DNA of 64,000 bases, from contig NC_014365.1 in the NCBI RefSeq assembly GCF_000143965.1, positions 2,321,501 to 2,385,500 on the forward strand. The letters are read 5' to 3'. Positions within the stretch are counted from its first letter, which is position 1. Each line of letters begins with the position of its first letter. A program made the position numbers and the translations under genes. Source of the DNA: Desulfarculus baarsii DSM 2075 (GTDB lineage: Bacteria > Desulfobacterota > Desulfarculia > Desulfarculales > Desulfarculaceae). Below the pieces are notes generated by a model that was not told the origin of the DNA, did no database searches, and worked only from the letters and a program-made list of their open reading frames with translations. Below, piece by piece: positions 33,939 to 43,400 of the stretch.

Positions 33939-36140
33939 CTAACCATGGCTATCGTAGCCCCAGTAGATCACCGCCGGCAGACTCACCACAAACTCGGCCC
34001 CGCCCATGGCCCCGCGATTGTACTCCAGCGCGCCGCCCAAGTCGCCGACGATGCGCGCGCACAAGCTCAGCCCGATGCCCGAGCCGTGGCCGCCGGTGGA
34101 GAAAAACGGGTCGAAGATGCGGTCCTGATGTTCGGGCGGCACGCCGGGGCCCGAATCGGCCACGCGCACGGTCACCCGGTGGCCCTGCACGGCCGAGTTG
34201 ATGCGCAGGCGCCTGGGACCGTCCCAGTCCTTCATGGCCTGCATGGCGTTGGTGACCAGGTTGACAAAGACCTGCTCCAAAAGTTGCTGATCGGCGTAGA
34301 TCAAGGGCAGGCCCTTTTCCAGGCGCAGATCAACGCTGACGCCGGCTTTGCGCAGGCTGACGGCGGTCAGCTCCAGGACGTTTTCCAGGGCGCGGTTGAC
34401 CTGCATCCAGCCCAGCATCGGCGTGGTCGGCCGCGAAAAATCCAACACCCGCTTGACCACGGCCTCGATGCGGCCGCTGACCGAGCGCATCTTTTCTATG
34501 ATCGCCGCCGTGGCCGGGTCGGCGGCGGCATTGGAGCCCTGGAGCGCGCTGAGGTACAGGTTGATGCCCGAGAGCGGGTTTCGTATCTCGTGGGCGATGC
34601 CGGCGGCCACGCGGCCCAGCGAAGCCATCTTGTCCTGGATCTTGACCATGTGCTCCAGTTCCTTGGCCCGCGAAATGTCGAGCATGATGATCAGATAAGC
34701 CGGCCCGCCCTTGTGGCTGATGCGCGTGGCCCGGCATAGCACCCAGCGCAGCTCCATGCTGTTGTAGACCTTGCCCAGGGGATAAAAGCGCAGCTCGTGC
34801 TCCCAGGTGCGGCCCTCGCCCAGGCCCGGCTCGTTGTCGAGGTGATAGAGCATGCGCAGGTCGCCCGGCGGCGCGCTCATCAGGTCGTCAAAGTAAAAAT
34901 CGTCGCGCTCGACGCCAAAAAGCCGCTTTTGCTCGGGATTGCTGTAGACCACCCGACCGTCCTTGAGGATGAGGATGCCGGCCGGCGAATGCTCCACCAG
35001 ACTGCGGAAGCGGCGCTCGCTCTCGGCCAGCTTGCGGCCGGTCTCGATGCGCGGGGTGATGTCCTCGTGGGTGCAGAGCACGCCGAAGATCTCGCCAGTC
35101 TCATCGCGCAGAGGCACGCGGTTGGACTCCAGCCACATCTCGGCCCCGCCCGGCCCGCGCCTGGGCTCGACCACGTGCAACTCGGCCCGGCCCGACTCCA
35201 TCACCGCCCGCTCCAGGCCGAACTGGCCGTCGCCATCCTCGAGCACCCCCGGCGCGTCCACCTGGCGCAGGCCCTGGATCGCGTCGTCCTCGGCCAGGCC
35301 GGCCAGCTGCCGAAAGCCCTTGTTGCAGCCCTGGAACACGCCGTCCTTGTCGCGCCAGTAGATGTATTGGGGGATGTTGTCCATGACCAGGCGCAGCATC
35401 TCCCGCGATTGGCGCAGGCTGTTTTCGGCGCGCATGCGGCTGCGCTCGGTGCGGAAGTTGTATTGGGCCACGTAGAGCAGAAGCACGGCGATGATGCCCA
35501 GGGTGCCCAGGGCCGTCTGGGTGAAGTGGCGAACGATGGCGGCGATCTGGCGGTCGACGTCGTCGATGTAGACGCCCGTGCCCACGATCCAACCCCAGGG
35601 CGTGAACTCCTTGATGAACGACAGCTTGGGCGCGATCTTTTTGGGGTCGTCCTTCCACTGCCACATGTAGTCGACAAACCCCTCGCCGTGGGCCTTGGCC
35701 GTCTGGACGAACTCCACGAAGAGGCGCTTGCCGTTGGGGTCGGCGAAATCGCTGATGTCTTTTCCTTCCAGGTCGCTGCGATAAGGGTGCATGACCATGA
35801 TCGGATGCATGTCGTTTATCCAGAAATAGTCTTTCATCTCGCGGCCATAACGCTGCTGGCGCAATTGCCGCACGGCCAGTTCCCGGGCCTGGGCCATGGT
35901 CAACTCGCCTTTTTGCCGCCGCGCCTCCAAAAAGGCCAGGCCGTCCATGGCCGTCTGGACCAGCTCGCGCAGCATCTCGCGCTTGCGGTCCATGATGTTG
36001 GCCCGCAGCTCTGGCAGCACCACCAGAAAGATGGCCGCCAAAAACACGCACACCGTCAAAAGCGACGGCAAAATCAGGCGCATGGCCGTCATGGCCCAGA
36101 GCTTGCGGTGCATGCGCCGTTCGCGGCCGGACTTGTCCAC
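33939..36140 (-). CDS. Membrane sensor histidine kinase with Cache and PAS domains
   Basis: This is a 733-residue kinase. Helix 1 (about 18-45) is followed by a periplasmic single Cache (sCache_2-type) domain with DYFWINDMHPIMVMHPY and FTPWGWIVGTGVYIDDVD, and helix 2 (about 210-230). Two PAS domains follow (about 255-375 and 390-500). The phosphoacceptor helix has the H-box GIAHEIRNPLSG. The ATPase domain has NLVTNAMQA (N-box), DSGPGVPPEH (G1) and GSGIGLSLC (G2). The start is a GTG at 36140 with AAAGGA 7 bases upstream. It precedes and nearly overlaps the NtrC-type regulator, so the two form a pair. Cache domains of this class sense small carboxylates in several systems, which would suit the acs neighbourhood. 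Confidence 0.93.
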   Translation of the reverse strand: MDKSGRERRMHRKLWAMTAMRLILPSLLTVCVFLAAIFLVVLPELRANIMDRKREMLRELVQTAMDGLAFLEARRQKGELTMAQARELAVRQLRQQRYGREMKDYFWINDMHPIMVMHPYRSDLEGKDISDFADPNGKRLFVEFVQTAKAHGEGFVDYMWQWKDDPKKIAPKLSFIKEFTPWGWIVGTGVYIDDVDRQIAAIVRHFTQTALGTLGIIAVLLLYVAQYNFRTERSRMRAENSLRQSREMLRLVMDNIPQYIYWRDKDGVFQGCNKGFRQLAGLAEDDAIQGLRQVDAPGVLEDGDGQFGLERAVMESGRAELHVVEPRRGPGGAEMWLESNRVPLRDETGEIFGVLCTHEDITPRIETGRKLAESERRFRSLVEHSPAGILILKDGRVVYSNPEQKRLFGVERDDFYFDDLMSAPPGDLRMLYHLDNEPGLGEGRTWEHELRFYPLGKVYNSMELRWVLCRATRISHKGGPAYLIIMLDISRAKELEHMVKIQDKMASLGRVAAGIAHEIRNPLSGINLYLSALQGSNAAADPATAAIIEKMRSVSGRIEAVVKRVLDFSRPTTPMLGWMQVNRALENVLELTAVSLRKAGVSVDLRLEKGLPLIYADQQLLEQVFVNLVTNAMQAMKDWDGPRRLRINSAVQGHRVTVRVADSGPGVPPEHQDRIFDPFFSTGGHGSGIGLSLCARIVGDLGGALEYNRGAMGGAEFVVSLPAVIYWGYDSHG

Positions 36141-36262
36141 GGGCCTATCCTTTGGCTTTTCGCCGGCTGGGAAGGTAAAATCCAGGGGTCAGCAATGATT
36201 GTAATACGACCGCCGGCCGTGGGTAAACCACGCCGGGCAACGCCAAGCCGAGAGGGAGCGAA

Positions 36263-36634
36263 GTGGCCGACAAGTCAAAGCAGGCCGGAGGGTCGATCAT
36301 CGAGCAAGCCCGCCGCCACATGCAGGAGCGCGAAAACACCTACCGCGAGATGGCCCTGAAGATGTATCCGTGGGTCTGCGGGCGTTGCGGCCGCGAGTTC
36401 AGCGGCAAACGCCTGCGCGAACTGACCGTCCATCACAAGGACCATAACCACGACAACAACCCGCCCGACGGCAGCAACTGGGAGCTGTTGTGCGTCTATT
36501 GCCACGACGAGGAGCACTCGCGCTACACCACGGCCCAGTTGACCGCCCAAGCCCCGCCGGCCAGCCGCGGCGGCCAATCCCTGGGCCCCATGGGCACCTT
36601 GGGCGATCTGCTCAAGGCCAAGTTGGGCCAGTGA
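36263..36634 (+). CDS. YajD-like HNH nuclease family protein
   Basis: This is a 123-residue protein with a zinc-finger HNH fold. CGRCGREF (about 39-46) is one cysteine pair, LTVHHKDHNHDNNPPDG carries the HNH catalytic histidines (about 56-72), and NWELLCVYCHDEEHS supplies Asn, the second cysteine pair and the last His. The layout matches the YajD family, whose physiological role is unknown. A low-complexity tail ends the protein. It begins at a GTG at 36263 with GAGGGAG about 7 bases upstream. It stands alone between two minus-strand units. Confidence 0.88.
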   Translation: MADKSKQAGGSIIEQARRHMQERENTYREMALKMYPWVCGRCGREFSGKRLRELTVHHKDHNHDNNPPDGSNWELLCVYCHDEEHSRYTTAQLTAQAPPASRGGQSLGPMGTLGDLLKAKLGQ

Positions 36635-36653
36635 CGAGCGCCCGCCAAAAGGT

Positions 36654-37571
36654 TCAGGGCCGGTGTCGGTCGAGGAAATCCCGGGCCGCCCGCTGGGCCA
36701 GGGGCGCGTTGGGGCTGAGCCAAAAGCCCAGGTGGGAGCCTTCCTCGATCCAGAAACGCTCGCTGCCGACGATGTGCTCGTGGGCGTAGACGCCGTCGTA
36801 GAACTTGACGTCGGCGTCGTGGGTGCCGTGGACGATCAGCGTCGGGCAGGCGATCCTTTCCACGGGCAGATGCGTCAACTGGCGCATCAAGACCATATCG
36901 TTGTCGGTGCCGGGCTTGCGCGTGGCGTAGGGGTTCATGGTGTTCATGAAGGCCCGAACGAAGTCCTTGGCCTCATCGGAGCCCATGGCGTAATCCAGGT
37001 GGGCCTTCAGTTGGCTCTTGGTGAAATAGGCCTCGGACTGGAATATCTGCTTCAGGAACAAGTCGGGCCGGGCCTCGCCGATTTTTTTCAGCAGCTTCTG
37101 GCCCAGATCGGTGGTGAAAATGGCCTGGGCGATGGCCCCGGCGGTCTCGGGCATGTCGTAATAGCCGCTGACGCAGTCGATGGCCACCAGGGCCCAGACG
37201 CGCTCCGGGTGGCGGATGGCCATGGCGTAGGCCGGCGGGCCGCCGGCCGAGGCGGCGATCACGGCCGCCTTGTCCAGGTCAAGGGCGTCGAGCAGGGCGG
37301 CGAACAGGTCCGCCTGATCCTCGAACCCGCGGCCGCTGTCCAGGGGCGTGCCCAGGTAGCCGGGCCGGCTCACCGATAAGATGCGATAGCGCCGCGGGTC
37401 CAGCCAGGCGGCGATGACCCTGGCTTGGTCCACGCCGCCGATGCCGCCGTGGCAGACCAACGCCACCGGGCCGTCGCCGGCGCTCAGGTCACACTCCACC
37501 GGCCCTTTGGCGGTCTGGACGATGCGCGGCTGGATGGACACTCCGGGCAGCAATTCGATTTTTTCAGACAA
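36654..37571 (-). CDS. Alpha/beta hydrolase
   Basis: This is a 305-residue alpha/beta-hydrolase fold protein. The oxyanion-region HGG motif (VALVCHGGIGG) is near residue 38. The nucleophile elbow is IAASAGGPP near 103, an A-x-S-x-G variant of GxSxG. A C-terminal VHGTHDADV carries the acid, and EEGSHLGFW the catalytic His. I start at a TTG at 37571 because AGGTGA lies 5 bases upstream. An in-frame GTG at 37664 would add 31 residues that look lipoprotein-like (FGACS) but has no ribosome site. It follows the secreted Cache protein on the same strand. The substrate is unknown. Confidence 0.82.
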   Translation of the reverse strand: MSEKIELLPGVSIQPRIVQTAKGPVECDLSAGDGPVALVCHGGIGGVDQARVIAAWLDPRRYRILSVSRPGYLGTPLDSGRGFEDQADLFAALLDALDLDKAAVIAASAGGPPAYAMAIRHPERVWALVAIDCVSGYYDMPETAGAIAQAIFTTDLGQKLLKKIGEARPDLFLKQIFQSEAYFTKSQLKAHLDYAMGSDEAKDFVRAFMNTMNPYATRKPGTDNDMVLMRQLTHLPVERIACPTLIVHGTHDADVKFYDGVYAHEHIVGSERFWIEEGSHLGFWLSPNAPLAQRAARDFLDRHRP

Positions 37572-37679
37572 AACTGTCACCTCTGGTTCGGGCTCATCGA
37601 AATATTGGTCGGACAAGACGCGGCCCGTGGGCGAACAAGCCCCGAAAGCGGCCAGTCCAACCACGGGCGCGGCGTATGA

Positions 37680-38138
37680 TCAATCGAGGTAGAACCACGA
37701 ACCGACAAGCAGCGTCTTGCCGTCGAGGGTCACGCCCTTGACGTATGAGCGGGTCTGGCGCGGAGTCGCGTCGTTGGACACGGCCCAGGGCGCGTCGATC
37801 CAGCCGGCGCCCTTGGCCTTGACCAGGGCCAGTTGCTCACTGACAACCGACGCTCCGGAAGGCATTTTGCGGTCGGAGATGTTTTTGCCCTGCAGATCGG
37901 GCGAGGCCGTGTTGACCAACTCCTGGCCGCTTTCCTCGCAGACGAACAGGTTGTCGCCGACGTCGGACTTGCGCAGTTCGTCGATGGCGGCCATGCCCTT
38001 GGCCTCGATCAGCGCCGCGGCCTTTTCGGCGATGGCCTGGGCCTTGGCTTCTTTTTCATCGGCGGCCTGGGCCGCGCCCAGGCAAACGAAAACGGTCAAC
38101 ATCGCCAGCGACCCCAGCATCAGCATTTTTTTCAGCAT
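37680..38138 (-). CDS. Secreted stand-alone Cache-domain protein
   Basis: This 152-residue protein has a signal peptide (about 1-25, cleavage near AQAAD) followed by one small Cache-type domain. Visible landmarks are a long first helix, NLFVCEESGQELVNTASPDL, GKNISDRKMPSG and the final strand pair DGKTLLVGSWFYLD. There is no membrane anchor or signalling domain after it, so it is a free periplasmic ligand-binding module rather than a receptor. It could bind a small carboxylate and present it to a partner. Partners are not evident, although a Cache kinase lies 1.5 kb away. The ATG has GGAG upstream. Confidence 0.83.
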   Translation of the reverse strand: MLKKMLMLGSLAMLTVFVCLGAAQAADEKEAKAQAIAEKAAALIEAKGMAAIDELRKSDVGDNLFVCEESGQELVNTASPDLQGKNISDRKMPSGASVVSEQLALVKAKGAGWIDAPWAVSNDATPRQTRSYVKGVTLDGKTLLVGSWFYLD

Positions 38139-38259
38139 AACGCGATCTCCGAATGTATGGTTAACGGGTCAATCGGCCTTGTTGCGGCCGGTTGTCATTT
38201 CATGTTAATAAGATACCCTTTCTTTGACAAGCCTTTTAACCCTTGCCGGAGCGTCGTCG

Positions 38260-38577
38260 ATGGTGGAGCTTACGCCCCGGGCCGCCGCGGCCCTGAGACA
38301 AATCCTGGGCCAACGGGGCTGGAGCCAGGCCGTGCGGGTGGTCATCGCGTCCAGCGGCTGCTGCGACGCGGCCCTGGGCCTGCGTCTGGAGCCCGCCACG
38401 CCCGACGATGTGCTCTGCCAAAGCCACGGCCTGAACCTGGCCCTGGCTAGACGCGCGGCCGACCTGGCCGGGCTGGTGCGCGTGGACCTGGCCGACGATG
38501 GCGAGGGCTTTGTCATCACCTCGGCCAAACCGCTGGGCGAGTGGGACGGCTTCGGCGTCTGCCAGGTGCTGGGCTGA
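38260..38577 (+). CDS. IscA/HesB-like protein
   Basis: This is a 105-residue protein with the A-type carrier fold pattern: VELTPRAAAALRQIL at the start, VRVVIASSGCCDAALGLRLE in the middle and DLADDGEGFVITSAKPL toward the end. True IscA proteins have three conserved cysteines (one mid-chain, CGC near the end). Here there is a GCC pair mid-chain and no terminal CGC. It resembles the diverged HesB-like group common in sulfate reducers rather than a standard iron-sulfur carrier. The start is the ATG at 38260 with GGAG about 9 bases upstream. Confidence 0.65.
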   Translation: MVELTPRAAAALRQILGQRGWSQAVRVVIASSGCCDAALGLRLEPATPDDVLCQSHGLNLALARRAADLAGLVRVDLADDGEGFVITSAKPLGEWDGFGVCQVLG

Positions 38578-38581
38578 ACCG

Positions 38582-38599
38582 CGCGGTTCGACCGCGTTT
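38582..38599 (+). terminator. Short hairpin after the IscA-like gene
   Basis: CGCGGT-TCG-ACCGCG followed by TTT, five bases past the stop codon. It is a weak terminator or mRNA 3' stabiliser. Confidence 0.5.
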
Positions 38600-38731
38600 G
38601 AAATTCGCGTGACGTCGCGCCAGCGCCACTGGCCGCCGGCCGCCAGGCGGGGTATCTTCAGTTAAAGACGGCCTGTCGGGCGGCCCGGCCATGACGGCCC
38701 GGCGCGGACCCACGGCCAAGGCGGAGCCGGC

Positions 38732-39592
38732 GTGCAGCAAAACCTCTCCCATTGGGTCCACGACATCGACCCGGTGCTCATTCAAATTTATGGCGATTTC
38801 GGCGTGCGCTACTATGGCCTGGCCTACATCCTGGCCTTCGTGGGCGGCTATCTGTTCCTGCGCCTGGCCTGGCGCAAGGGCCGCTCGCCGCTGGACCCGG
38901 AAAAGATCGACAATGTGTTTTTGGCCATCGCCGGCGGGGTGATCATAGGCGGTCGGCTGGGCCACGTGCTGTTCTACGAGCTAGGCCATTTTCTGGGCGA
39001 CCCGCTGATGGTCTTCCGGCTGTGGGACGGCGGCATGTCCAGCCACGGCGGGTTCATCGGCGTGGCCCTGGCCCTGATCTGGGCGGCCCGGCGTTATGGC
39101 CTCTCCTTCGCCGAGTTGGGCGACCTGATCTGCCCCATCGTGCCGCTGGGCCTGATGATGGGCCGGGTGGCCAACTTCATCAACGGCGAGCTGTGGGGCA
39201 CGCCGTCGCAAGCGCCGTGGGCGGTGGTCTTCCCGCGTAGCGCACCGCCGGGCGTGGCCCTGGAGCAGGTGGCGGCCCGGCATCCGTCGCAGCTATACGA
39301 GGCGGCGCTTGAGGGGTTGCTGCTGCTATTGATTTTTCAGTGGCGATTCTGGTTTACGAAGGCAAACAAATTTCAGGGGCGGCTTAGCGGCGAATTTCTG
39401 ATACTCTATGCGATAGTGCGGATCTTCTGCGAACAGTTCCGCGAGCCGGACGCCGGGCTGATTCTGGGGATGAGTCGCGGTTCATTTTACAGCCTGTTTT
39501 TGCTGGCGTGGGGCGCGGTTCTGTGGTTTCGCTCCGGCCCTCGGGTGGAGAAGGCGCCCCCCGGCAGCAAGAAGCAAAAAAATAGGGTATAG
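38732..39592 (+). CDS. lgt: Prolipoprotein diacylglyceryl transferase
   Basis: This 286-residue inner-membrane enzyme adds diacylglycerol to the lipobox cysteine of prolipoproteins. About seven helices are present. The catalytic region shows VRYYGLAYILAF near the start, GGRLGHVLFYE, WDGGMSSHGGFIGV and the Lgt signature GRVANFINGELWG (about 149-161). HPSQLYEA follows and then a REPDAG block in the C-terminal part. The start is a GTG at 38732 with GGAG about 8 bases upstream. It sits alone, well away from the Lol genes that depend on its products. Confidence 0.95.
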   Translation: MQQNLSHWVHDIDPVLIQIYGDFGVRYYGLAYILAFVGGYLFLRLAWRKGRSPLDPEKIDNVFLAIAGGVIIGGRLGHVLFYELGHFLGDPLMVFRLWDGGMSSHGGFIGVALALIWAARRYGLSFAELGDLICPIVPLGLMMGRVANFINGELWGTPSQAPWAVVFPRSAPPGVALEQVAARHPSQLYEAALEGLLLLLIFQWRFWFTKANKFQGRLSGEFLILYAIVRIFCEQFREPDAGLILGMSRGSFYSLFLLAWGAVLWFRSGPRVEKAPPGSKKQKNRV

Positions 39593-39905
39593 ATTAAGCC
39601 GATCGTTTTTGCCGATTTCGATTGCAATAACCTATTGGACTGACCAGGGAGTTTTACATAGAATGGGCGCAATATGTAGATTTTATCCCATTAGTTAAGG
39701 TTGTTATTGATGCATCCGGCCATCGGTTTCCCCTAATATCCGATAGTGGATGCTACCAGGGTTTGGTGAAAGGGGAAGCCGAGGCGGTTTTTGGACCTTC
39801 CCGCGAGTTGCCACGAGAGCATACCCCACGCCTCCCCAAGCCGCGCCCCTCGCTCCGAACCGTCTCTGGCCACGGGCCCGAGCCAGCACCGATCGTGGAG
39901 GCAAC
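39593..39905. other. Leader region upstream of the MvhD-HdrA cluster
   Basis: About 310 bases without a gene. A possible sigma70 promoter (TTGGAC at 39635, 18 bases, TAGAAT at 39659) and an imperfect inverted repeat (39712-39753) lie here. The rest shows nothing I can name. A ribosome site (GGAGG) ends it at the MvhD start. Confidence 0.5.
39712..39753 (+). promoter_or_regulatory. Long imperfect inverted repeat before the MvhD-HdrA cluster
   Basis: GCATCC-ggcc-ATCGG pairs with CCGAT-agt-GGATGC across a 13-base loop, about 50 bases after a possible promoter. It could be an operator or a 5' UTR hairpin. Confidence 0.45.
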
Positions 39906-40331
39906 ATGACCGAGGTTTTCGAACCTAAGATTTTGGCCATCTGCTGCCAGTGGTGCTCGTATGCGGCGGCAGATCTTGCTGGGGCCATGCGCCTGCAGTA
40001 TCCGCCCAACGTGCGGATCATCATGGTGCCCTGCACCGGCCGGGTGGACGCCCTGCACATGCTGCGGCCCTTCGAGGAAGGCGCCGACGGCGTGTTGTTG
40101 TCGGGCTGCCTGCCCGGCGACTGTCATTACAAGGATGGCAATCTGAAGGCGGCCAAGCGGGTGGATTACGTCAAGGGCATGCTCGCCTCCCTGGGAGTGG
40201 AGCCAGAACGCCTGGAGATGTATCATAATTCCTCGGCCATGGGCCCTCAGTTCGCCCAGACCTGTCGGGACTTCACCGAGCGAATCATCGGCCTGGGGCC
40301 TATTTACGGCGCCGGGCAAAAGGCGGCCTGA
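39906..40331 (+). CDS. MvhD-like iron-sulfur protein
   Basis: This is a 141-residue MvhD/FlpD-type protein, which carries a 2Fe-2S cluster and passes electrons to HdrA. The cysteine set is CCQWCSYAAADLAG (about 14-27), VPCTGRVD near 41 and SGCLPGDCHYKDGN (about 64-77). These match the family pattern, in which Cys pairs in the N- and mid-region bind the cluster. The ATG at 39906 has GGAGG 5 bases upstream. It is the first gene of the HdrA cluster, and a second copy lies beyond hdrA. It also has a long leader, so the whole cluster is probably controlled here. Confidence 0.93.
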   Translation: MTEVFEPKILAICCQWCSYAAADLAGAMRLQYPPNVRIIMVPCTGRVDALHMLRPFEEGADGVLLSGCLPGDCHYKDGNLKAAKRVDYVKGMLASLGVEPERLEMYHNSSAMGPQFAQTCRDFTERIIGLGPIYGAGQKAA

Positions 40332-40340
40332 GCGCCTTTT
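40321..40340 (+). terminator. Hairpin overlapping the first MvhD stop codon
   Basis: AGGCG and CGCCT pair across the stop codon and run into TTTT. It may act as an attenuator lowering read-through from mvhD to hdrA, since both are in one transcription unit. A second small hairpin (TGAAAT/ATTTCA) follows at 40348-40366. Confidence 0.4.
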
Positions 40341-40428
40341 AACATGCTGAAATACGTACGATTTCAAGCGACGTGCTTGTGATCGTTTTTTCAATCTGCA
40401 TAGGCAAGTCATCAAGGAGCTTATTAGG

Positions 40429-43400
40429 ATGGCTGACAAAACCAAGAAGCCAGTCGGAGCCGTGATGGTCGTCGGCGGCGGCATCGCCTCCATCCAGGCT
40501 TCGCTGGATCTGGCCGATAGCGGCTATTACGTCTACATGGTCGAAAAGACCTCGGCCATCGGCGGCGTCATGGCCATGTTGGACAAGACCTTCCCGACCA
40601 ACGACTGTTCGATGTGCATTCTCTCGCCCAAACTGGTCGAGGCCGGCCGTCACCCCAACATCGAGGTGATCACCCTGGCCGAGGTGCAGGACATCAGCGG
40701 CGAGGCGGGCAACTTCGAGGTCAAGGTGCTGCAGAAGGCCCGTTACATCGACATGAGCAAGTGCATCGCCTGCGGCGCTTGCGCGGCCAAATGTCCCAAG
40801 CGCGTGCCCGACGAGTTCAACCAGCGCCTCAACAACCGCCACGCGGCCCACGTGCGCTATCCCCAGGCCGTGCCGCTGAAGTACGCCATCGACAAGGAAA
40901 ACTGCCTTTACTTCCAAAAAGGCAAGTGCCGCGCCTGCGAGAAGTTCTGCCCGGCCGACGCCGTGGACTTCGGCCAGCAGGACGTCATGCACACCCTCAA
41001 CGTGGGCTCGGTGATCCTGGCCGCCGGTTATCGCCCGGTGGACCCGGGCCAGTGCGGCATCCACACCAGCGCCTTCCAGAACTTCCCCAACGTGGTCACC
41101 GCGTTGCAGTTCGAGCGCATCCTCAGCGCCAGCGGCCCCTGGATGGGCCATCTGGTGCGGCCCGGCGACAACAAAGAACCCAAGAAAATCGCCTGGTTGC
41201 AGTGCGTGGGCTCCCGCGACATCAACACCTGCCAGAACGGCTACTGTTCGGCTGTGTGCTGCATGTACGCCATCAAGGAGGCCATCATCGCCAAGGAACA
41301 CAGCCACCACGGGCTGGACACCTCCATTTTCTTCATGGACATGCGCACCTTTGGCAAGGACTTCGAGCGCACCTACGAAGGGGCCAAGCAAAAGGGCATC
41401 CGTTTCATCCGCAGCCGCAACCCCTCCATGATCGAACTGCCCGACGGCAGCCTGGAGCTGAGCTGGGTCGATGAAAAAGGCAAGCTCTCCACCGAGGTCT
41501 ACGACCTGGTGGTGCTCAGCCAGGGCCTGGAGATGGACCCGGAGACCGCCGCGCTTTGCCGCAAGATCGGCGTCGAGACCGGCCAGAGCCGCTTTGTCGA
41601 GACCGGCTCTTTCACCCCGGTCGAGAGCAGCCGTCCGGGCATCTACGTCTGCGGCGCCCTGGCCGGGCCCAAGGACATCCCGCTGTCGGTCATGGAGGCC
41701 TCGGCCGCCGCTTGCGCCGCCGCGGCCAACATCCACAGCGCCCGCGGCACGATGATCACCGAGCAGGTCAAGCGCCCCCAGAAGAACGTGGGCGGCGATC
41801 CGCCGCGGGTGGGCGTGTTCGTCTGCTCGTGCGGCATCAACATCGCCGGCGTCGTCGACGTGGATGCGGTCAAGCAATACGCGGCCACCCTGCCCAACGT
41901 CGAATACGTCGAGAACAACCTCTTCACCTGCTCGCAGGACACCCAGGACAAGATGGCCAAGGTCATCGAGGAAAAGGGTCTCAACCGCATGGTGGTGGCC
42001 GCTTGCAGCCCACGCACCCACGAGCCCCTGTTCCAAGAGACCCTCCAGGCCGCCGGCGTCAATAAATACCTCTTCGAACTGGCCAACATCCGCAACCAGG
42101 ACTCTTGGGTCCACGCCAACGACCCCGTGGCCGCCACCGAAAAGGCCAAGGATCAGGTGCGCATGGCCGTGGCCAAGGCCAGCCTGTTGGAGCCCCTCAC
42201 CGAAGCCCGCCTGAGCATCCTGCCCAAGGCCATGGTCATCGGCGGCGGCATCGCCGGCATGAACGCGGCGCTGGAGCTGGCCAAGCAGGGCTTCGAGACC
42301 CATCTGGTCGAGCGCGACATCAAGCTGGGCGGCAACGCCAGGATGCTGCGCGTGACGGCCAAGGGCGATCTGGTTCAGCCCTACCTCGAGCAACTGGCCG
42401 CCAAGGTCCAGGCCGAGCCGCTGATCCACCTGCACCTGGGCTCGACGCTCAAGGACGTCGACGGCTTCGTGGGCAACTTCAAGACGACGCTCGTCTCCGA
42501 CAAGGGCGAGGAGGTCGTCGAGCACGGCGCGACGCTTCTGTGCATCGGCGCCGGCGAATACAAGCCCACCGAATACCTCTATGGCCAGCACCCGGGCGTG
42601 ATGACCCACCTGGAGTTGGATTCGGCCCTGATCAACGGCCAGATCGATCCCAAAAAGACCAACTCCGTGGTGTTCATCCAGTGCGTGGGCAGCCGCGAGC
42701 CCGAGCGGCCCTACTGCTCCAAGGTCTGCTGCACCCACTCGGTGGAGTCGGCTCTGCACTTCAAGGAGTCCAACCCCGACTGCCAGGTGACGGTGATGTA
42801 CCGCGACATGCGCACCTTTGGCGAGCGGGAGTACCTCTACCAGAAGGCCCGCGCCCTGGGCGTGATGTTCGTGCGCTTCGACCTGGACCGCAAGCCGGTG
42901 GTCGAGCTTGACGGCGACCAGCTCCAGGTGCGGGCCTACGATCCCATCCTGGACATGGACGTGGCCTTCCCGGCCGACGTGGTGGGCCTGGCCACGGCCA
43001 TCGTCAGCCACCGCCAAGAGGAACTGGCCCAGATGTTCAAGCTGCCCATGGACTCCGACGGATGGCTGCTGGAGGCCCACGTCAAGCTGCGCCCGGTGGA
43101 TTTCGCCACCGACGGCGTGTTCATGGCCGGCATCGCCCACTATCCCAAGCCCATCGAGGAGGCCATCAGCCAGGCCCAGGCGGCGGTCAGTCGGGCCATC
43201 ACCGTGCTGTCGCGCAAGGAAATGTTCCTGCCCGGCACCGTGGCCGTCATCGACAAGAAAAAGTGCGTGGGTTGCGGCGTGTGCTGGGAGATCTGCCCCT
43301 ACTCGGCGATCACCCAAGACAGCGCCGACGGCTTGGCCGTGGTCAACGAGGCCCTGTGCAAGGGCTGCGGCACCTGCGTGGCCTCGTGCCGTTCGGGCGC

